From the NCBI GenBank assembly GCA_014607495.2, contig CP053167.1, positions 9,858,001-9,922,000 of the forward strand: 64,000 bases of DNA, written 5' to 3'. Below are positions 52,840-63,794 of the stretch, one piece after another. The stretch is from Carposina sasakii (lineage: Eukaryota > Arthropoda > Insecta > Lepidoptera > Carposinidae). Under the pieces are notes generated by a model. The model searched no databases and was not told the origin of the DNA. It was given only the letters and a program-made list of their open reading frames with translations. How positions within the stretch are numbered: the first letter of the stretch is position 1; every line of letters begins with the position of its first letter. The position numbers and the translations under genes are program-made.

Positions 52840-54495
52840 TCATTTTACTAGACAATGATTAGGCTGTATGGGCTTAGTTCCCCTTGCCTTTCCTTCGGGA
52901 TAAACTAAATAAAAAAAAATAAAAAAAAATACAAAATCTATTTGATTATTTACCAAATTAATACCTGAAAATTTTGCTTTCATAATTTCTAGTTTTTCTA
53001 AAATAGACAGACGGATGCCTTTATTTGCAACATGTAGAACTCTTAACTCATTATTATCTGCCAGGGAGTGGCCCGCCTGGAGTAAATGTTCGGCAAAGTT
53101 GGATTTATTAGGATTACCATTTCTAAAAGCTAATATATGTTCCTTGTATCGAACATTAAAACTGCGACCAGTTTGTCCAATGTAACAAGCATCACATTCA
53201 TCACACTTCAACTGGTATACACCTGATTTCTTTTTAAGTTCCAACTTTTGTTTTGTGTTAATTAACTTTTGTAATGAATTATAAGTCCTAAACGCCACAA
53301 ATATGTCTTCTTTTTTTAATAATTTAGATAATTTTTCTGAAAAACCTCCATAATATGTCAAACTACCAGTGTATGGTTTTTGAATCTGATCAACTTTAGG
53401 GTATAACATTTGTTTAACCAAAATGTTTTCCTTTTTATTGACCAGATTATAAATTAATTGAGGACTGTACCCATTAGATCTGGCAATTTGAACAATGGTA
53501 TTAAATTCTTTATTATAATTGTAATTGTTAAGCGGTAAAGTTACCAGTCTATGTATCATAGACTTATAAGCCGCTAATTTATGTTGCCATGGGTGGAAAG
53601 AATCAACCGGTATTGTGACATCTGTATGGGTAGGTTTCCGGTATACAGCAAAATCATGAAATTTATCTAATCTTGATATAGTTAAATCCAAAAAATTTAT
53701 GCTATTATTAACTTCTTCAATTTTGAATTTAATTTTGGCATGCTTGGTATTAATTTTGTTGACAAAAACATGAAACTGTCTCACTGAGCCTGTCCAACAC
53801 AAGATAACATCATCTACATATCTAAAATAATATTTTATCTTACTATTGTTAACTATAAACTTATTTTCATACCAATCCATAAAAATTTCTGCAAGAAACG
53901 GTGACAACGGAGAACCCATAGCCAAACCATCCTTCTGTAAATAATAGGTGTTCCGATAACAAAAATAATTTTGGTTCATACAAAGTCTAGTCAGTCCAAT
54001 AATGTTATCAACCTCCGTTGGATGTAAATTGACTTTATCACACCAAGTCTTAATTATGTCTAAACAATCTTTATAAGGAACATTTGTAAACAAACTTTCT
54101 ACATCTAATGAAAATAATTTTGAATTTGTAGGCAATTCTATATATTTAATTTTTTCTAAACTATTTTTAACACTATACTTAGGTGTGAATTGAATTTTTT
54201 CCTTTATATAGTTATTTAAAAACGTTGCCAATTTATATCCAGGCGCTCCAATATAGGAAACTACAGGTCTAACAGGAATATTAATTTTATGTAATTTTGG
54301 TAAACCGTATAACATTGGTGTGACAGGATTCATTGCAATTACGCGTTCAATTAAATGGGGGCATTTTTTGGGAAAAATATATTCTGAATTGGCAATACAT
54401 TTCTTCAATTCTGCATTGAATTTATTTGTAGGATCAAAGGGCAATGTTTGAAATTCATTTGTATTTAAGATTTCCATTACCTTTTCATGATACAT
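52840..54495 (-). CDS. Penelope reverse transcriptase with GIY-YIG endonuclease
   Basis: Copies element RNA into DNA and nicks the target. The frame is open back to 54531; the first ATG is at 54495. In the 563-codon frame, TPMLYGLPKLHK is at about 71-82, SLDVESLFTN (Asp143) at 141-150, KDGLAMGSPLSP at 200-211 and YVDD at 238-241. A GIY-YIG domain follows: GVYQLKCDECDACYIGQTGR (437-456) with the CXXC-type linker and RYKEH. Catalytic residues look intact. The normal N-terminal region before the LPKLHK segment is short, suggesting 5' truncation. The first codons come from the shared edge repeat. The C-terminal tail after FVFFF is not family-like. Confidence 0.9.
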   Translation of the reverse strand: MYHEKVMEILNTNEFQTLPFDPTNKFNAELKKCIANSEYIFPKKCPHLIERVIAMNPVTPMLYGLPKLHKINIPVRPVVSYIGAPGYKLATFLNNYIKEKIQFTPKYSVKNSLEKIKYIELPTNSKLFSLDVESLFTNVPYKDCLDIIKTWCDKVNLHPTEVDNIIGLTRLCMNQNYFCYRNTYYLQKDGLAMGSPLSPFLAEIFMDWYENKFIVNNSKIKYYFRYVDDVILCWTGSVRQFHVFVNKINTKHAKIKFKIEEVNNSINFLDLTISRLDKFHDFAVYRKPTHTDVTIPVDSFHPWQHKLAAYKSMIHRLVTLPLNNYNYNKEFNTIVQIARSNGYSPQLIYNLVNKKENILVKQMLYPKVDQIQKPYTGSLTYYGGFSEKLSKLLKKEDIFVAFRTYNSLQKLINTKQKLELKKKSGVYQLKCDECDACYIGQTGRSFNVRYKEHILAFRNGNPNKSNFAEHLLQAGHSLADNNELRVLHVANKGIRLSILEKLEIMKAKFSGINLVNNQIDFVFFFIFFYLVYPEGKARGTKPIQPNHCLVK

Positions 54496-54539
54496 ATGAT
54501 TTGAACTTCCGAATAGTGACGCCTGATACAATTCAATAA

Positions 54540-56270
54540 TATCAAAGTTGCCGATGTGTACAAATATTATTCTCGAATAGGTACTCTACGTGTATGAGCA
54601 GAATTCCAGAAATTTACTGTGTCTAGACAAAACATATAGGTCTGGACTATGAATTCAAGGAATACTTCGAATAACAATGTACTAGATATGCTATTGGGCA
54701 TTACATTTGGTATGTTTGAACTAGTCATGTAGTAAATAGCTGTTGTATTTGGAACTGTAACTATTATACATTTTGCGATGTTTATACGAGTACGTTTTTT
54801 AGTAGTGATAGTTATAAGGTTTTGTAATAATTTTGTAAAGTTGTTGAATAAATAAAATATATGCATGCTTAATTGTTTGGCGAAGCAAATAGCGAAAATA
54901 ATAACAATATAGTTATCATTGGAGTAATATCTGTACTGTCTACTCTATCGTTTTATTTTGTAAAAATGCTAAAATATTTGATATTGATGTCCAAAAAAGT
55001 TAATAAAGGTAAACGTAGTTTGAAGTTCATAGAAAGCATAAAAGTAGCAAAGAGGGTTGGAAAATCAGAAACAAAACCCTAGACCAATTTAAAAGTTGAA
55101 GTGTATCCATTTCATATGAAATTTTTAGATACACTTGCGGATAGAATGAAGTCTTCTAATCTCTCCTACGATATCCCAACCGATATAAAATATTTTGCTA
55201 TTTTACCATTCTAACATGCATGTTTAACAAATTAGTAGAAATAAAGTTTCCTATCTTAACTAAGTCCATTTCGTAAGGTCCAGGTGTGACCAACCCTCGT
55301 CAACGACATGCTACCAGAAGGGTCACACTGACACGTTTAATACCGTTGTAAAGGGTTTTAGGAAGTCATTCAAAGCTCTGTTAAATTTACAATGTTAAGA
55401 GGTAGGGAGAAAGATGTTTTTTTAAGAAAAACATTGTAAGGCATACAAGAGATCTCTATAATAGATGCCTTTGTAGGTACATTTTCCTTGTTTTATCGAC
55501 ATTTAGCCTGTCAAAATACGATAAATATAGCCGACATGTTGAATTTTGTATAGAGACTTTACGATATCGTACGATACGATATCCACGATGCGTGGTCATG
55601 CTAGGGAGGCTGAGGAGGCGAAGCTATCGGTCTTATAACAAACCGTGTTTAAAATTAGACACTGTTTAAAATGAAATTTCTTAAAACTAAACAGTGTTTT
55701 GCATAGACAGTGTGTAATGGATTTGTAATAACACGGAATGTGTTGTAAATTTTGTCCTGTAAGGTGTCGATCCTAAGACCTATGCTCGGCAAACAGGGTC
55801 ACTATCAACTACGCCAATAAGACGTCAAAATAAAAGTGATTTATACACAAATACTATAAAATCGATATCACAATAAAAACTAGTAAAGCGACATCTGTAT
55901 TGGAAATCAACCAGCCGGCCATTAAAACCACATTAAGTTAGTTTTAATACGAACTGGTCTGGAAAAAGATAAATCTATTTCTAAATGGCCAAATAATCAT
56001 TCAGAGTATTGAAATTTTTTTATAAAACTAGTGTCATACACCCAGGATTCGCTAGGATTTCATATCTGAAAAAAAAAACCAACATGTGATCAATATAGCT
56101 ACCGGGGATTCTAAAGCAAAATGTCAATTTTCGAAAACATGTTTTTTATAGTCTGTTGCAAGTCCTTCTGTTGGGTAAAGGCCTTCCCAAATCTGGCCCA
56201 TACTTTGCTTGTCGGCTAAAGGCTGTTTTGACAAATCAGCCCTAAAATAAATTAAATAACAACAGCAGCA
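54540..56270. other. Intergenic; repeat traces, no gene
   Basis: The frames at 54567-54866 and 54873-55082 have hydrophobic stretches but no family motif. A LINE-tail-like patch (ACAAGAGATCTCTATAATAG) is near 55446. Several short self-complementary words occur near 55555-55590 (ACGATATCGTACGATACG). Confidence 0.4.
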
Positions 56271-56274
56271 TGCC

Positions 56275-56342
56275 AGTAGCCTTGTGGCGTGCCCTAGGGG
56301 AGGCCTACGTCCAGCTGTGGACTGCAATAGGCTGAAGAAGAA
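56275..56342 (+). mobile_element. LINE 3'-tail fragment
   Basis: GGGGAGGCCTACGTCCAGCT, then GTGGACTGCAATAGGCTGAA and GAAGAAGAA. Same tail as 5510-5566. Confidence 0.65.
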
Positions 56343-56344
56343 GA

Positions 56345-57085
56345 ATATTGGTACTAACTAGCAGGTATTAGGAAAATTAATAGTTAAAAAATCAAATAAA
56401 TGCCTATTCAAATTCGGTTATATTTTGTTATATGGGTTTGGATTCGGGAGTGATTATGAAAAGAACTCGACATAATGTGGCATACGAGAATGAACTGTAG
56501 CTAAAATATGTCATGATAAACTGACCATAGACATTCCAAATAGTAGAAGTAGTAGTAGCTCAAAAAGTCCTATGTGTTTCAACTTTAGTGAAATCTCGAA
56601 AATGGAATAATCGACTTCCGATAGTCGCCGCTCATAAATATTTAAAAATAGGGCTCCAATACAGGCGAAGTACTCCGTGAAATAGGTGGTGAAACGAAAA
56701 AAAATCGCGAACGGGCTGAAGGAAGAACCACGTGGAGATAGTTTATCGACTATAAAATATTAATAAGAAAATGAAAATATTCTTCACCGAGTGAGTTTAT
56801 CTACGTTTATCTATAGCTAAACATATATAGATAAACATCGCTATTAAACAACACAATAACACGATCCCATAGAAGACATAATGTATTCACGCACCTTTGA
56901 TGAGCTACGTTAATTGTTGCAGAAGTCGGAGTGACAAGTTGTTTTCTTCTCTTTCTTATAAATATCGCTATGGTTGCGACGAAGAGAAGAAATAGACTAC
57001 GGTACATGGTAGTTAAGTAGAAGATTTACTATACTGATATCGTGTGGTGCGAGTGAAAAGGTAAGTACCGGCCCCACGGGCCTCA
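56345..57085. other. Intergenic, nothing identified
   Basis: No supported gene. The frame at 56807-57007 on the minus strand has no motif. Confidence 0.45.
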
Positions 57086-57090
57086 CGGGC

Positions 57091-57418
57091 TGTTACGGCG
57101 ATTAAACAAAACGCACACCGAAAAACTATCAAAAACTAAACGCATAATAATCACCCAATGAAGATAGTTGGCGCGATGGTGTTTGGAACGCAGCCAATCA
57201 GACGTCGCGCTGTATTCGGCGCGCAACATTTCAACCAATCGGAGCGCGTCAAATGAAGACTATAGAAAATTTTACCTCCAATTTAAATTGCTAAACTTTT
57301 TGTCGTACCTATTGAATTTTTTATGTAAAAGCACAGTATTTATTAAATGTACTATAATGAACGAAAATCGACTTATTTTTTCATGGTCATCAACAGCAAC
57401 GAGTAACACGCGTCTACA
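57091..57418 (+). repeat. 5' LTR (328 bp)
   Basis: Starts TGTTACGG, ends TCTACA. It differs from the 3' LTR at only a few positions (for example TATTGAATTTTTTATG against TTTTGAAATTGTTATG), so insertion was fairly recent. It is followed by TATGGTCCTTTGAGCC, a sequence common after BEL LTRs and the likely primer-binding region. Confidence 0.93.
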
Positions 57419-57741
57419 TATGGTCCTTTGAGCCGAACATAAAATGATCCTGCGAACAGAAAATTATTGAAAAATTTGTTGATGACCTACGACTTCAAGA
57501 GCACGCAGCCGAAGTTTTCACCGATCATCGCACGCAATCGGAATATACGGTCGACTATCCAATATATCCTAATCTATCCTTACCTTTCCCTTTGCCAGTT
57601 AATTCCGTGGAAACTTTGTTTTCAGTGATTGAGACGCAAGGAGCCGCCCTTACGTTTGCCAAGTGACTAGCAGTAAGCCGTTGCAAGCACAAGCTGCCGC
57701 TTTCCATCGTAAGTAACTCCACCTTTCATTGAGACTACAGG

Positions 57742-60700
57742 ATGAGCACGGAAAATATTGATACTCCATACGCTTGTACAATGCGAAATTTAGTTAAAAA
57801 GCGTGGCTTTATAAAGGGAAGGTTAACAAGACTTCACAACTATGTTTCCGTTTTTAATATCGACGAAATTATATCTGCACAGGCGCGCGCAGATTTACAA
57901 TTACGTGTAAAGGGAGCAGAGAGTCTTTTTTCTGAGTTTTCTCTCATACAAAACCAGATTGAAGAGTCTGTACCTGACGAAGAGCTTGAGGAACACCTCA
58001 CACAGCGCGAGTTGTTTGAGGATACGTACTATAGTACGCTGGCTCGTGCCGATTGTATACTCAGAAATAGAGGGGTTGCTTCTAGTTCGCATATTGTACC
58101 CAGTCAGGGCGTTAAGTTGCCTACTATTTCGGTACCTACTTTCGATGGATGCTATGAGCACTGGTTGGAGTTCAGGGATACCTTTCAATCGTTGATACAT
58201 AACTCAGAGCATATTCATAGCATTCAAAAGTTCCATTATCTTAAGTCATCACTAAAAGGCAGCGCAGCTTTAGTTATCGATTCGCTGGAGTTATCTGCTG
58301 CAAATTATGCGGTAGCATGGGAACTTCTTCTAAATAGATATAATAATAGTAGGTTATTAGTCCATAATCACGTCAAGTCGCTATTTAATATCCAAAATTT
58401 ACCGAGAGAATCGTCAAATTCACTTCGCAATTTAGTAGATGTTATATTAAAAAACTTACGCGCTTTAAAAATATTAGGAGAGCCAGTTGATAGCTGGGAC
58501 ACTCTTATTATTTACATTGTGGTATCCAAACTAGATAAAACTACTGAGCGTGAGTGGGAACAATATAAAACCACGTCTCTTAAACAGTTTGGTACTTCTA
58601 ATTCAAAATTAACAGTAGATAATTTAGTAACATTTTTAAAAGATAAAGCAGATATGTTGGAAACTTTACTAGTTACACATTCGAATAATACTAATAGTTC
58701 ATATAGTTATAACTCTACTCCTATTGTTAAAAAACAAAACTCCTATTCGCAAAATAGTTTAAAACATGTACATTGCAATGTTTCTACTAATAAGGCGCAA
58801 ATACAATTTCAGAAAAGCTGTTTACTTTGTCACTCTAATCATTCACTTTATATTTGTAAAAAGTTCTTAGATTTAAGTTTAGATTCAAAACTAAAATTAG
58901 TCAAAGATAATTCTTTATGCGAGAACTGTTTGCGTCCGGGTCATAGCGTAGATGACTGTAGATTTGGGCCGTGTAGGAAGTGCAGTCGCAAGCACAATTC
59001 ATTGATTCACAATGATACTGAAGTTAGTAATGTAGTAACTCCTCAATCCACAAGTATTACTACTGATCAACCAGCTTTAGTCCTACATACGTTTATCCCG
59101 AATCCGCAGTCAATCTGTACAGACAATAATACGCGCAAAGATGTCTTATGCACTCGTTATACCAGAATGGACACAGTTCTATTATCAACAGCTATCGTCG
59201 AAATAAAAGATAAACACGGCACCTATCACAATATACGCGCACTCCTAGACTCAGGAAGTGAGAGGTGTCTTATCACGCGATCATTATATTTACTATTAGA
59301 TGCACCATTTATACAGTCCACTCATAAAATATATGGTGTGGGAAATTCAATATCGCAAACAACGCAAATTTGTGATATTGAATTCAAATCTCGTACCAGT
59401 TTATACACGATGCGAATTCAATGTTTTGTGTTACCCCACATTACATCTACGTTATCATCGATATCTGAACAAGACGCGCAGTTTGATATCCCTGGTAACA
59501 TTAAGCTTGCTGATCCCTATTTCTATGAACCCCAGAACATTGATATACTACTAGGCGCAGATATCTTTTGGGATTTATTATGCGAGGGAAAAATGCTGCT
59601 AACTAACGGTCCATACCTACAAAATACGCAATTAGGATGGATCATTTCAGGTCCTGTCAATATAAAACGCACGACGGGCCTTATACGATGTAACTTTTCT
59701 CAAACGATAGAATATCAAAACCGCAAAATTTGGGTTCATGAGGACCTACCTATATCTTGTGATACGCGCATAGAGGCGGAACGTGAGCACAAAAATCTTT
59801 TGACCATAACTACGATGCGCAATATTGGCAGAAGATTTCGTATTAGCATTCCATTTAAAACCTCAACACAAGATGTAGGAGAGACGTATTCTCAGTCCCT
59901 AATAGAGTTTACATCGATTGAGAAACGAGTACAAAGCGATTCAGTATATAAGATGTTGTATAAAGATTTTCTTTATGAATATACGGAACTCGAGTATATA
60001 ATACGCATAAAATCATACGCGCAAACTAGGTTCTTAATGCCACTCTTTGGCAATTTACGCGAACACATCTCTCCCAAACAGCGCGAGGTATTTTATTCCA
60101 GCGCTGCGTCGAGTAACGGGGTATCACATGAGCTCCAAGTAGTCAGCCCTGCTACTAGAGGTGATCTGTTAGCGATTGTTATACTTAGCATTCAGCAGCA
60201 GCAGGTAGCTTGTGTTGATGTTAAGAAAAGGTATATTCAGGTTACTAAAACCCAACGCAAACTGCTTTTATGTAAGTCATATCGCAATGAGCTTATACTA
60301 AAAATAGGTATTTGTAAGCATAATCACATTCTCTACGATACCCCCGCTGCAACTACTATAACATATTTACGCATAAATAAATTAATTATAAGTTGCATGG
60401 AGTCAAAGGTATCGTTCTATAAGTTTAATAAAAATAATCACATTACTCGTACAAAGCGCATTACCTTACGTTGTGATGCAAAAATTAAACTTCTTCGTTT
60501 TCTAAGAATTAACTCCACCATAGCAATAATTTTATTATTACAGTATCATTGGCGCCTATATTTCCAATTTCCTAAAAATTATTCGCTAAACAATAAGCCT
60601 AATATTAAATCAGGGTTGTCTCCCTATAGCTATTTATTCGTTTTACTGCAGAAGTTGTATCTTTTTTATGGCAAACTGCAGTTAATGAATAATATGTTGA

Positions 60701-60786
60701 TTTGCTTTCAATATCCATTTTATCCTACGAGTATAGGTAATAAGTTTCCTTTTAATATTCACGCAATTTATGTTAAATGTAAATAA
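57742..60786 (+). CDS. BEL/Pao gag-protease with truncated reverse transcriptase (1014 aa)
   Basis: Start ATG 57742. Residues 1-120 form the helical gag start. Residues 126-300 are a DUF1759-type gag region (LPTISVPTFDGCYEHWLEFR; SSLKGSAALVIDSL). Zinc-knuckle-like cysteines follow at 360-420 (CLLCHSNH; CENCLRPGHSVDDC; CRKCSRKH). A retropepsin has LLDSGSERCLIT at 501-512, and GADIFWDLL with LGWIISGPV at 605-640. From about 690 to 880 the start of reverse transcriptase is recognisable (FLMPLFGNLREH, ASSNGVSHELQ, VACVDVKKRYIQV with the first catalytic Asp). The YxDD motif is missing and the last ~130 residues match nothing I know. The frame stays open throughout, which is unusual for a dead copy. 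Confidence 0.85.
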   Translation: MSTENIDTPYACTMRNLVKKRGFIKGRLTRLHNYVSVFNIDEIISAQARADLQLRVKGAESLFSEFSLIQNQIEESVPDEELEEHLTQRELFEDTYYSTLARADCILRNRGVASSSHIVPSQGVKLPTISVPTFDGCYEHWLEFRDTFQSLIHNSEHIHSIQKFHYLKSSLKGSAALVIDSLELSAANYAVAWELLLNRYNNSRLLVHNHVKSLFNIQNLPRESSNSLRNLVDVILKNLRALKILGEPVDSWDTLIIYIVVSKLDKTTEREWEQYKTTSLKQFGTSNSKLTVDNLVTFLKDKADMLETLLVTHSNNTNSSYSYNSTPIVKKQNSYSQNSLKHVHCNVSTNKAQIQFQKSCLLCHSNHSLYICKKFLDLSLDSKLKLVKDNSLCENCLRPGHSVDDCRFGPCRKCSRKHNSLIHNDTEVSNVVTPQSTSITTDQPALVLHTFIPNPQSICTDNNTRKDVLCTRYTRMDTVLLSTAIVEIKDKHGTYHNIRALLDSGSERCLITRSLYLLLDAPFIQSTHKIYGVGNSISQTTQICDIEFKSRTSLYTMRIQCFVLPHITSTLSSISEQDAQFDIPGNIKLADPYFYEPQNIDILLGADIFWDLLCEGKMLLTNGPYLQNTQLGWIISGPVNIKRTTGLIRCNFSQTIEYQNRKIWVHEDLPISCDTRIEAEREHKNLLTITTMRNIGRRFRISIPFKTSTQDVGETYSQSLIEFTSIEKRVQSDSVYKMLYKDFLYEYTELEYIIRIKSYAQTRFLMPLFGNLREHISPKQREVFYSSAASSNGVSHELQVVSPATRGDLLAIVILSIQQQQVACVDVKKRYIQVTKTQRKLLLCKSYRNELILKIGICKHNHILYDTPAATTITYLRINKLIISCMESKVSFYKFNKNNHITRTKRITLRCDAKIKLLRFLRINSTIAIILLLQYHWRLYFQFPKNYSLNNKPNIKSGLSPYSYLFVLLQKLYLFYGKLQLMNNMLICFQYPFYPTSIGNKFPFNIHAIYVKCK

Positions 60787-61630
60787 TTTGTATCATCTCG
60801 AAAGTGCTGGTGGTACTGGTATCAAACTTTGCATTTCACGTTTATGTATTTGGTAAGGTTATACGCGCAATACTAGAACTAGTAAGTAACCTATCTACTG
60901 AAGTATACATTAATTATATTTTTATAGATTACTAAACGCTAATTTTAGTAACTTACGCTAAGTATATTCGATAAGTTAAGTTTTTATTCTCATAATGACA
61001 TTAATTTCGTTGATAAAATATAGTTAATAGTTCAATGCACAGTTACAGAACAGTATTCCGCTGCTCATTTTGTATATTTCACGGAATTTGGAGTGAAATC
61101 CTGTAAGTCACACACTTGGCATGCGTTAAGGTAACGTTTATTATTTAAAATTTAAGTGTTTCCCACGGTGTTAACTCAGGTACTGTTTATTTTCATTTCA
61201 CTTTCTTTTGATCTACTACATTTCTACTCTTGCACTTCCGGATCGATTGTCCGTTTAACAAGATCGGAGTATGCGTGGCCAAGTCAATGGAGTCGAAGAA
61301 AAGATCCACTTATTTTACATGGAATTAGTCATTCAGCGCGTGGGGCGAAAATGGAAATTCTGCTGCGCAATTTAATTTGTTAGTCATCAAAGAAGATTAA
61401 TTATACTTTCATCATATGCGGATACTATGCGACAAGTCGTGATGGAGTCTCCAGAGTTGCCGATGTCCGCACGGCCAGTGGTCTCGTGAGAAGAGCGTTC
61501 TTGAAGATACCTATTAATGTCCACTTCCTGTAAACGATGCTGAAGTCTTTCCATCTGATGTCCGCAATTCAACGCCATTCTGCACTCTGCTGAAGAACAT
61601 TAAAAGCTGCTGCTTTCAAGGCCGGGAATA
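60787..61630. other. Internal BEL region between the ORF and the 3' LTR
   Basis: No coding frame resembling RNase H or integrase. The position of those domains is occupied by AT-rich sequence (60790-61080) and unassigned sequence. GGCCGGGAATA precedes the 3' LTR, with no clear polypurine tract. Confidence 0.5.
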
Positions 61631-61959
61631 TGTTACGGCGATTAAACAAAACGCACACCGAAAAACTATCAAAAACTAAACGCATAATAATCACCCAATG
61701 AAGATAGTTGGCGCGATGGTGTTTGGAACGCAGCCAATCAGACGTCGCGCTGTATTCGGCGCGCAACATTTCAACCAATCGGAGCGCGTCAAATGAAGAC
61801 TATAGAAAATTTTACCTCCAATTTAAATTGCTAAACTTTTTGTCGTACCTTTTGAAATTGTTATGTAAAAACACAGTTTTTTATTAAATCTACCATAATG
61901 AACGAAAATCGACTTATTTTTTCATGGTCATCAACAGCAACGAGTAACACGCGTCTACA
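61631..61959 (+). repeat. 3' LTR (329 bp)
   Basis: Same ends as the 5' LTR (TGTTACGG ... TCTACA), followed by CGGGC. Confidence 0.93.
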
Positions 61960-61964
61960 CGGGC

Positions 61965-62313
61965 CACTACTTGTAATAAAATTATTGTTTGGTCCATGTT
62001 TATATTGCAATCGTTGTGACAAACTTAGATATCGCGTTCTAGTATTTATATTGGACTTTTAGTTCTGTCTGCGTCTAATACGTGGCTGGCTCTGCTACAA
62101 TTGTATCTCCTTTTGATCCTTTGTTCATGTGGAATGACTCGTGCTAAAACGGCGTCCTTTCCGACAAACTGGATTGGACCGGATTGTGCCGGCTCGTACC
62201 GGATAATAGCGGATTTTCAGGGAGCTGTAGAACTAAAATGCGACAAATAAAAACAAAATGATCGACACTGGAGTCGTGATAGTGATTCCTTTGAGTAACA
62301 AGTTACTATGTAA
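61965..62313. other. Intergenic, or 3' untranslated region of the minus-strand exon
   Basis: No gene. CGGATTGTGCCGGCTCGTAC with neighbouring CCGGAT words at 62175-62215 is mildly repetitive. A clear minus-strand polyadenylation signal was not found. Confidence 0.4.
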
Positions 62314-62474
62314 CTAGGAAGACTTTTTTACTCTAAGAGCCGATTTGCCAATAGTCAGATAATTGTTTTTTAAAACTTGCTCAAGAATGCTATCTTCATC
62401 AACTTTGTCCTTCAAATAGGCTATCTGTCCATTATAAAAACCGGCCATAAATGTACGCCCATAATTTAGAACCC
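62314..62474 (-). CDS. Probable last exon of a host gene
   Basis: On the minus strand, GTTTTGCCTGTAG (acceptor at 62475-62476) is followed by an open frame to TAG at 62314-62316. It encodes about 53 residues: VLNYGRTFMAGFYNGQIAYL, KDKVDEDSILEQVLKNNYLT, then IGKSALRVKKSS. The composition and amphipathic pattern look like a real protein, unlike the repeat-derived frames nearby. I do not recognise the family. No upstream exon was found within the window, so the gene would continue beyond 64000 or hide among the repeats. Confidence 0.45.
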
Positions 62475-62584
62475 CTACAGGCAAAACGACACTTATAAAG
62501 TACCTACACGGGAAACTATGATGCGACTTTGCGTATAGAATACAAAAATATAAGCATAAGCATAGCACGAAAATATAATCATTC

Positions 62585-62795
62585 ATTCATCATCAGCGTA
62601 TTGCAGTCCACTGCTGGGTTTTGCCCATAGTCACCACGCTGGGCAGGCGGGTTGGTGACCGCAGTGTAATTTTCGGACTATGTTGTCAGTACGGGAGGCG
62701 CTACTGCCCACCTCCCGGAAAACCCTTAATCGCCTTGTACCCACGGGCAAGCTTGGGGTGGGACAAACTCTACTCTGCCGGCACCACGCGGCTTT
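62585..62795 (-). mobile_element. LINE-related repeat fragment
   Basis: Plus strand: GCGTATTGCAGTCCACTGCT, CACCACGCTGGGCAGGCGGG and CTCTGCCGGCACCACGCGGC. Same composite as 21424-21660. Confidence 0.6.
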
Positions 62796-62799
62796 TTTA

Positions 62800-63605
62800 A
62801 TAATAAACGAAAATATAATAATCATTTTATATTTTATAGAATTTATAAGTAGGTATTTAATTTACAATAACCAAGAAAATTAGCCAAAAGCAAGTTCCTA
62901 ATTTAAGCGAAAATAAATCTTTAAGCAAAAATAAATAGATTTAATAAATCTAGATTACTTATATACAGCGCGTTAGTGAGAGTAAGCAAATACTGTACTT
63001 AACGAATAAAATACATAATCTTGTCTCACCGCAAGGTCTAAAAGATCCTGTATCGTGGGTAAAAAACAGTAGGTAATATGAATATACCTAAATAAAATTA
63101 TAGAAACATCCCTGACTCGGAAACAAATGTCGATATTTAACAATCTATGCGCACAAAATGGCTTTTTTAACGTAAGGTATTTACAAACGCTGCGTATCAG
63201 GCCGATTTTAAAATTAATTTATTTTAATATACTTTTTCAGTGTCGTATTCTCACTTTTACCAAATATAGTTAATATTAAAATTGGAATTCGAAAAATACT
63301 TAAAAAACAGACCGAACATTTTCGGTTTTTCCTAGGAATAAAAAATTGCACTCTACACCCTGTATTCAATGCAGTGCTCTGGGAGTGATTAAAAAAGCTC
63401 TCAGAAAAGCTGGAGATAAGCTGATAAGCTTTTTAACTAGATTTTCCTATCAACTTCATTTGTGCAAGCGAGACGTCGCTATAGGCAGTGGAGAGCGACA
63501 TCTCGCTCTCACAATGAAAACATGCTTGAATAGTTCACGGTTACCCCGCGATATAATAACTTAATAACGCGATATAATAATTTGATATAATAACAGATCC
63601 TATAC
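62800..63605. other. Intergenic, nothing identified
   Basis: AT-rich. CTCTACACCCTGTATTCAAT near 63353 is a repeat end word, and GAGCGACATCTCGCTCTC near 63492 is a short self-complementary patch. No gene. Confidence 0.4.
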
Positions 63606-63611
63606 ATTATA

Positions 63612-63790
63612 CAGCCGCGTGGTGCCGGCAGAGTAGAGTTTGTATCACCCCATGCCTGCCCATGGGTATCGTACAAAGCGATTAAGGGTTTCCTGGAGGT
63701 GGGCAGCAGCGCTTCCCGTGCTGACGACATAGTCCAAAAATCACACTGCGGTCACCAACCCGCCTGCCCAGCGTGGTGACTATGGACAAA
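63612..63790 (+). mobile_element. LINE-related repeat fragment
   Basis: GCCGCGTGGTGCCGGCAGAG, GCGATTAAGGGTTTCCTGGA and CCGCCTGCCCAGCGTGGTGA. The inverted partner of 62618-62795. Confidence 0.6.
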
Positions 63791-63794
63791 ACCT

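Larger units (their letters stand above)
51946..54535 (-). mobile_element. Penelope-like retroelement
   Basis: Minus-strand element with one reverse transcriptase/GIY-YIG frame, an AT-rich 3' region, a hammerhead ribozyme (52117-52161) and an outer edge CACCACCGGGCCCTATACCC. The other edge, TTTGAACTTCCGAATAGTGA, is shared with 7131-7235 and 9820-9835. Sequence at about 52390-52835 looks unlike its neighbours and may be a separate insertion. The upstream terminal repeat is missing, so the element is incomplete. Confidence 0.85.
57091..61959 (+). mobile_element. BEL/Pao LTR retrotransposon, internally deleted (4.87 kb)
   Basis: The two LTRs begin TGTTACGGCGATT and end CGCGTCTACA, and the flanks carry the 5-bp duplication CGGGC (57086-57090, 61960-61964). 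The internal frame has gag, zinc knuckles and an aspartic protease of BEL/Pao type but only the start of a reverse transcriptase. RNase H and integrase are absent. It can move only with enzymes supplied by another element. Confidence 0.93.

Noticed and set aside
57742..60786. Host zinc-finger protein gene
   Set aside because: The frame lies between two LTRs with a 5-bp target duplication and has BEL/Pao gag, protease and partial reverse transcriptase.
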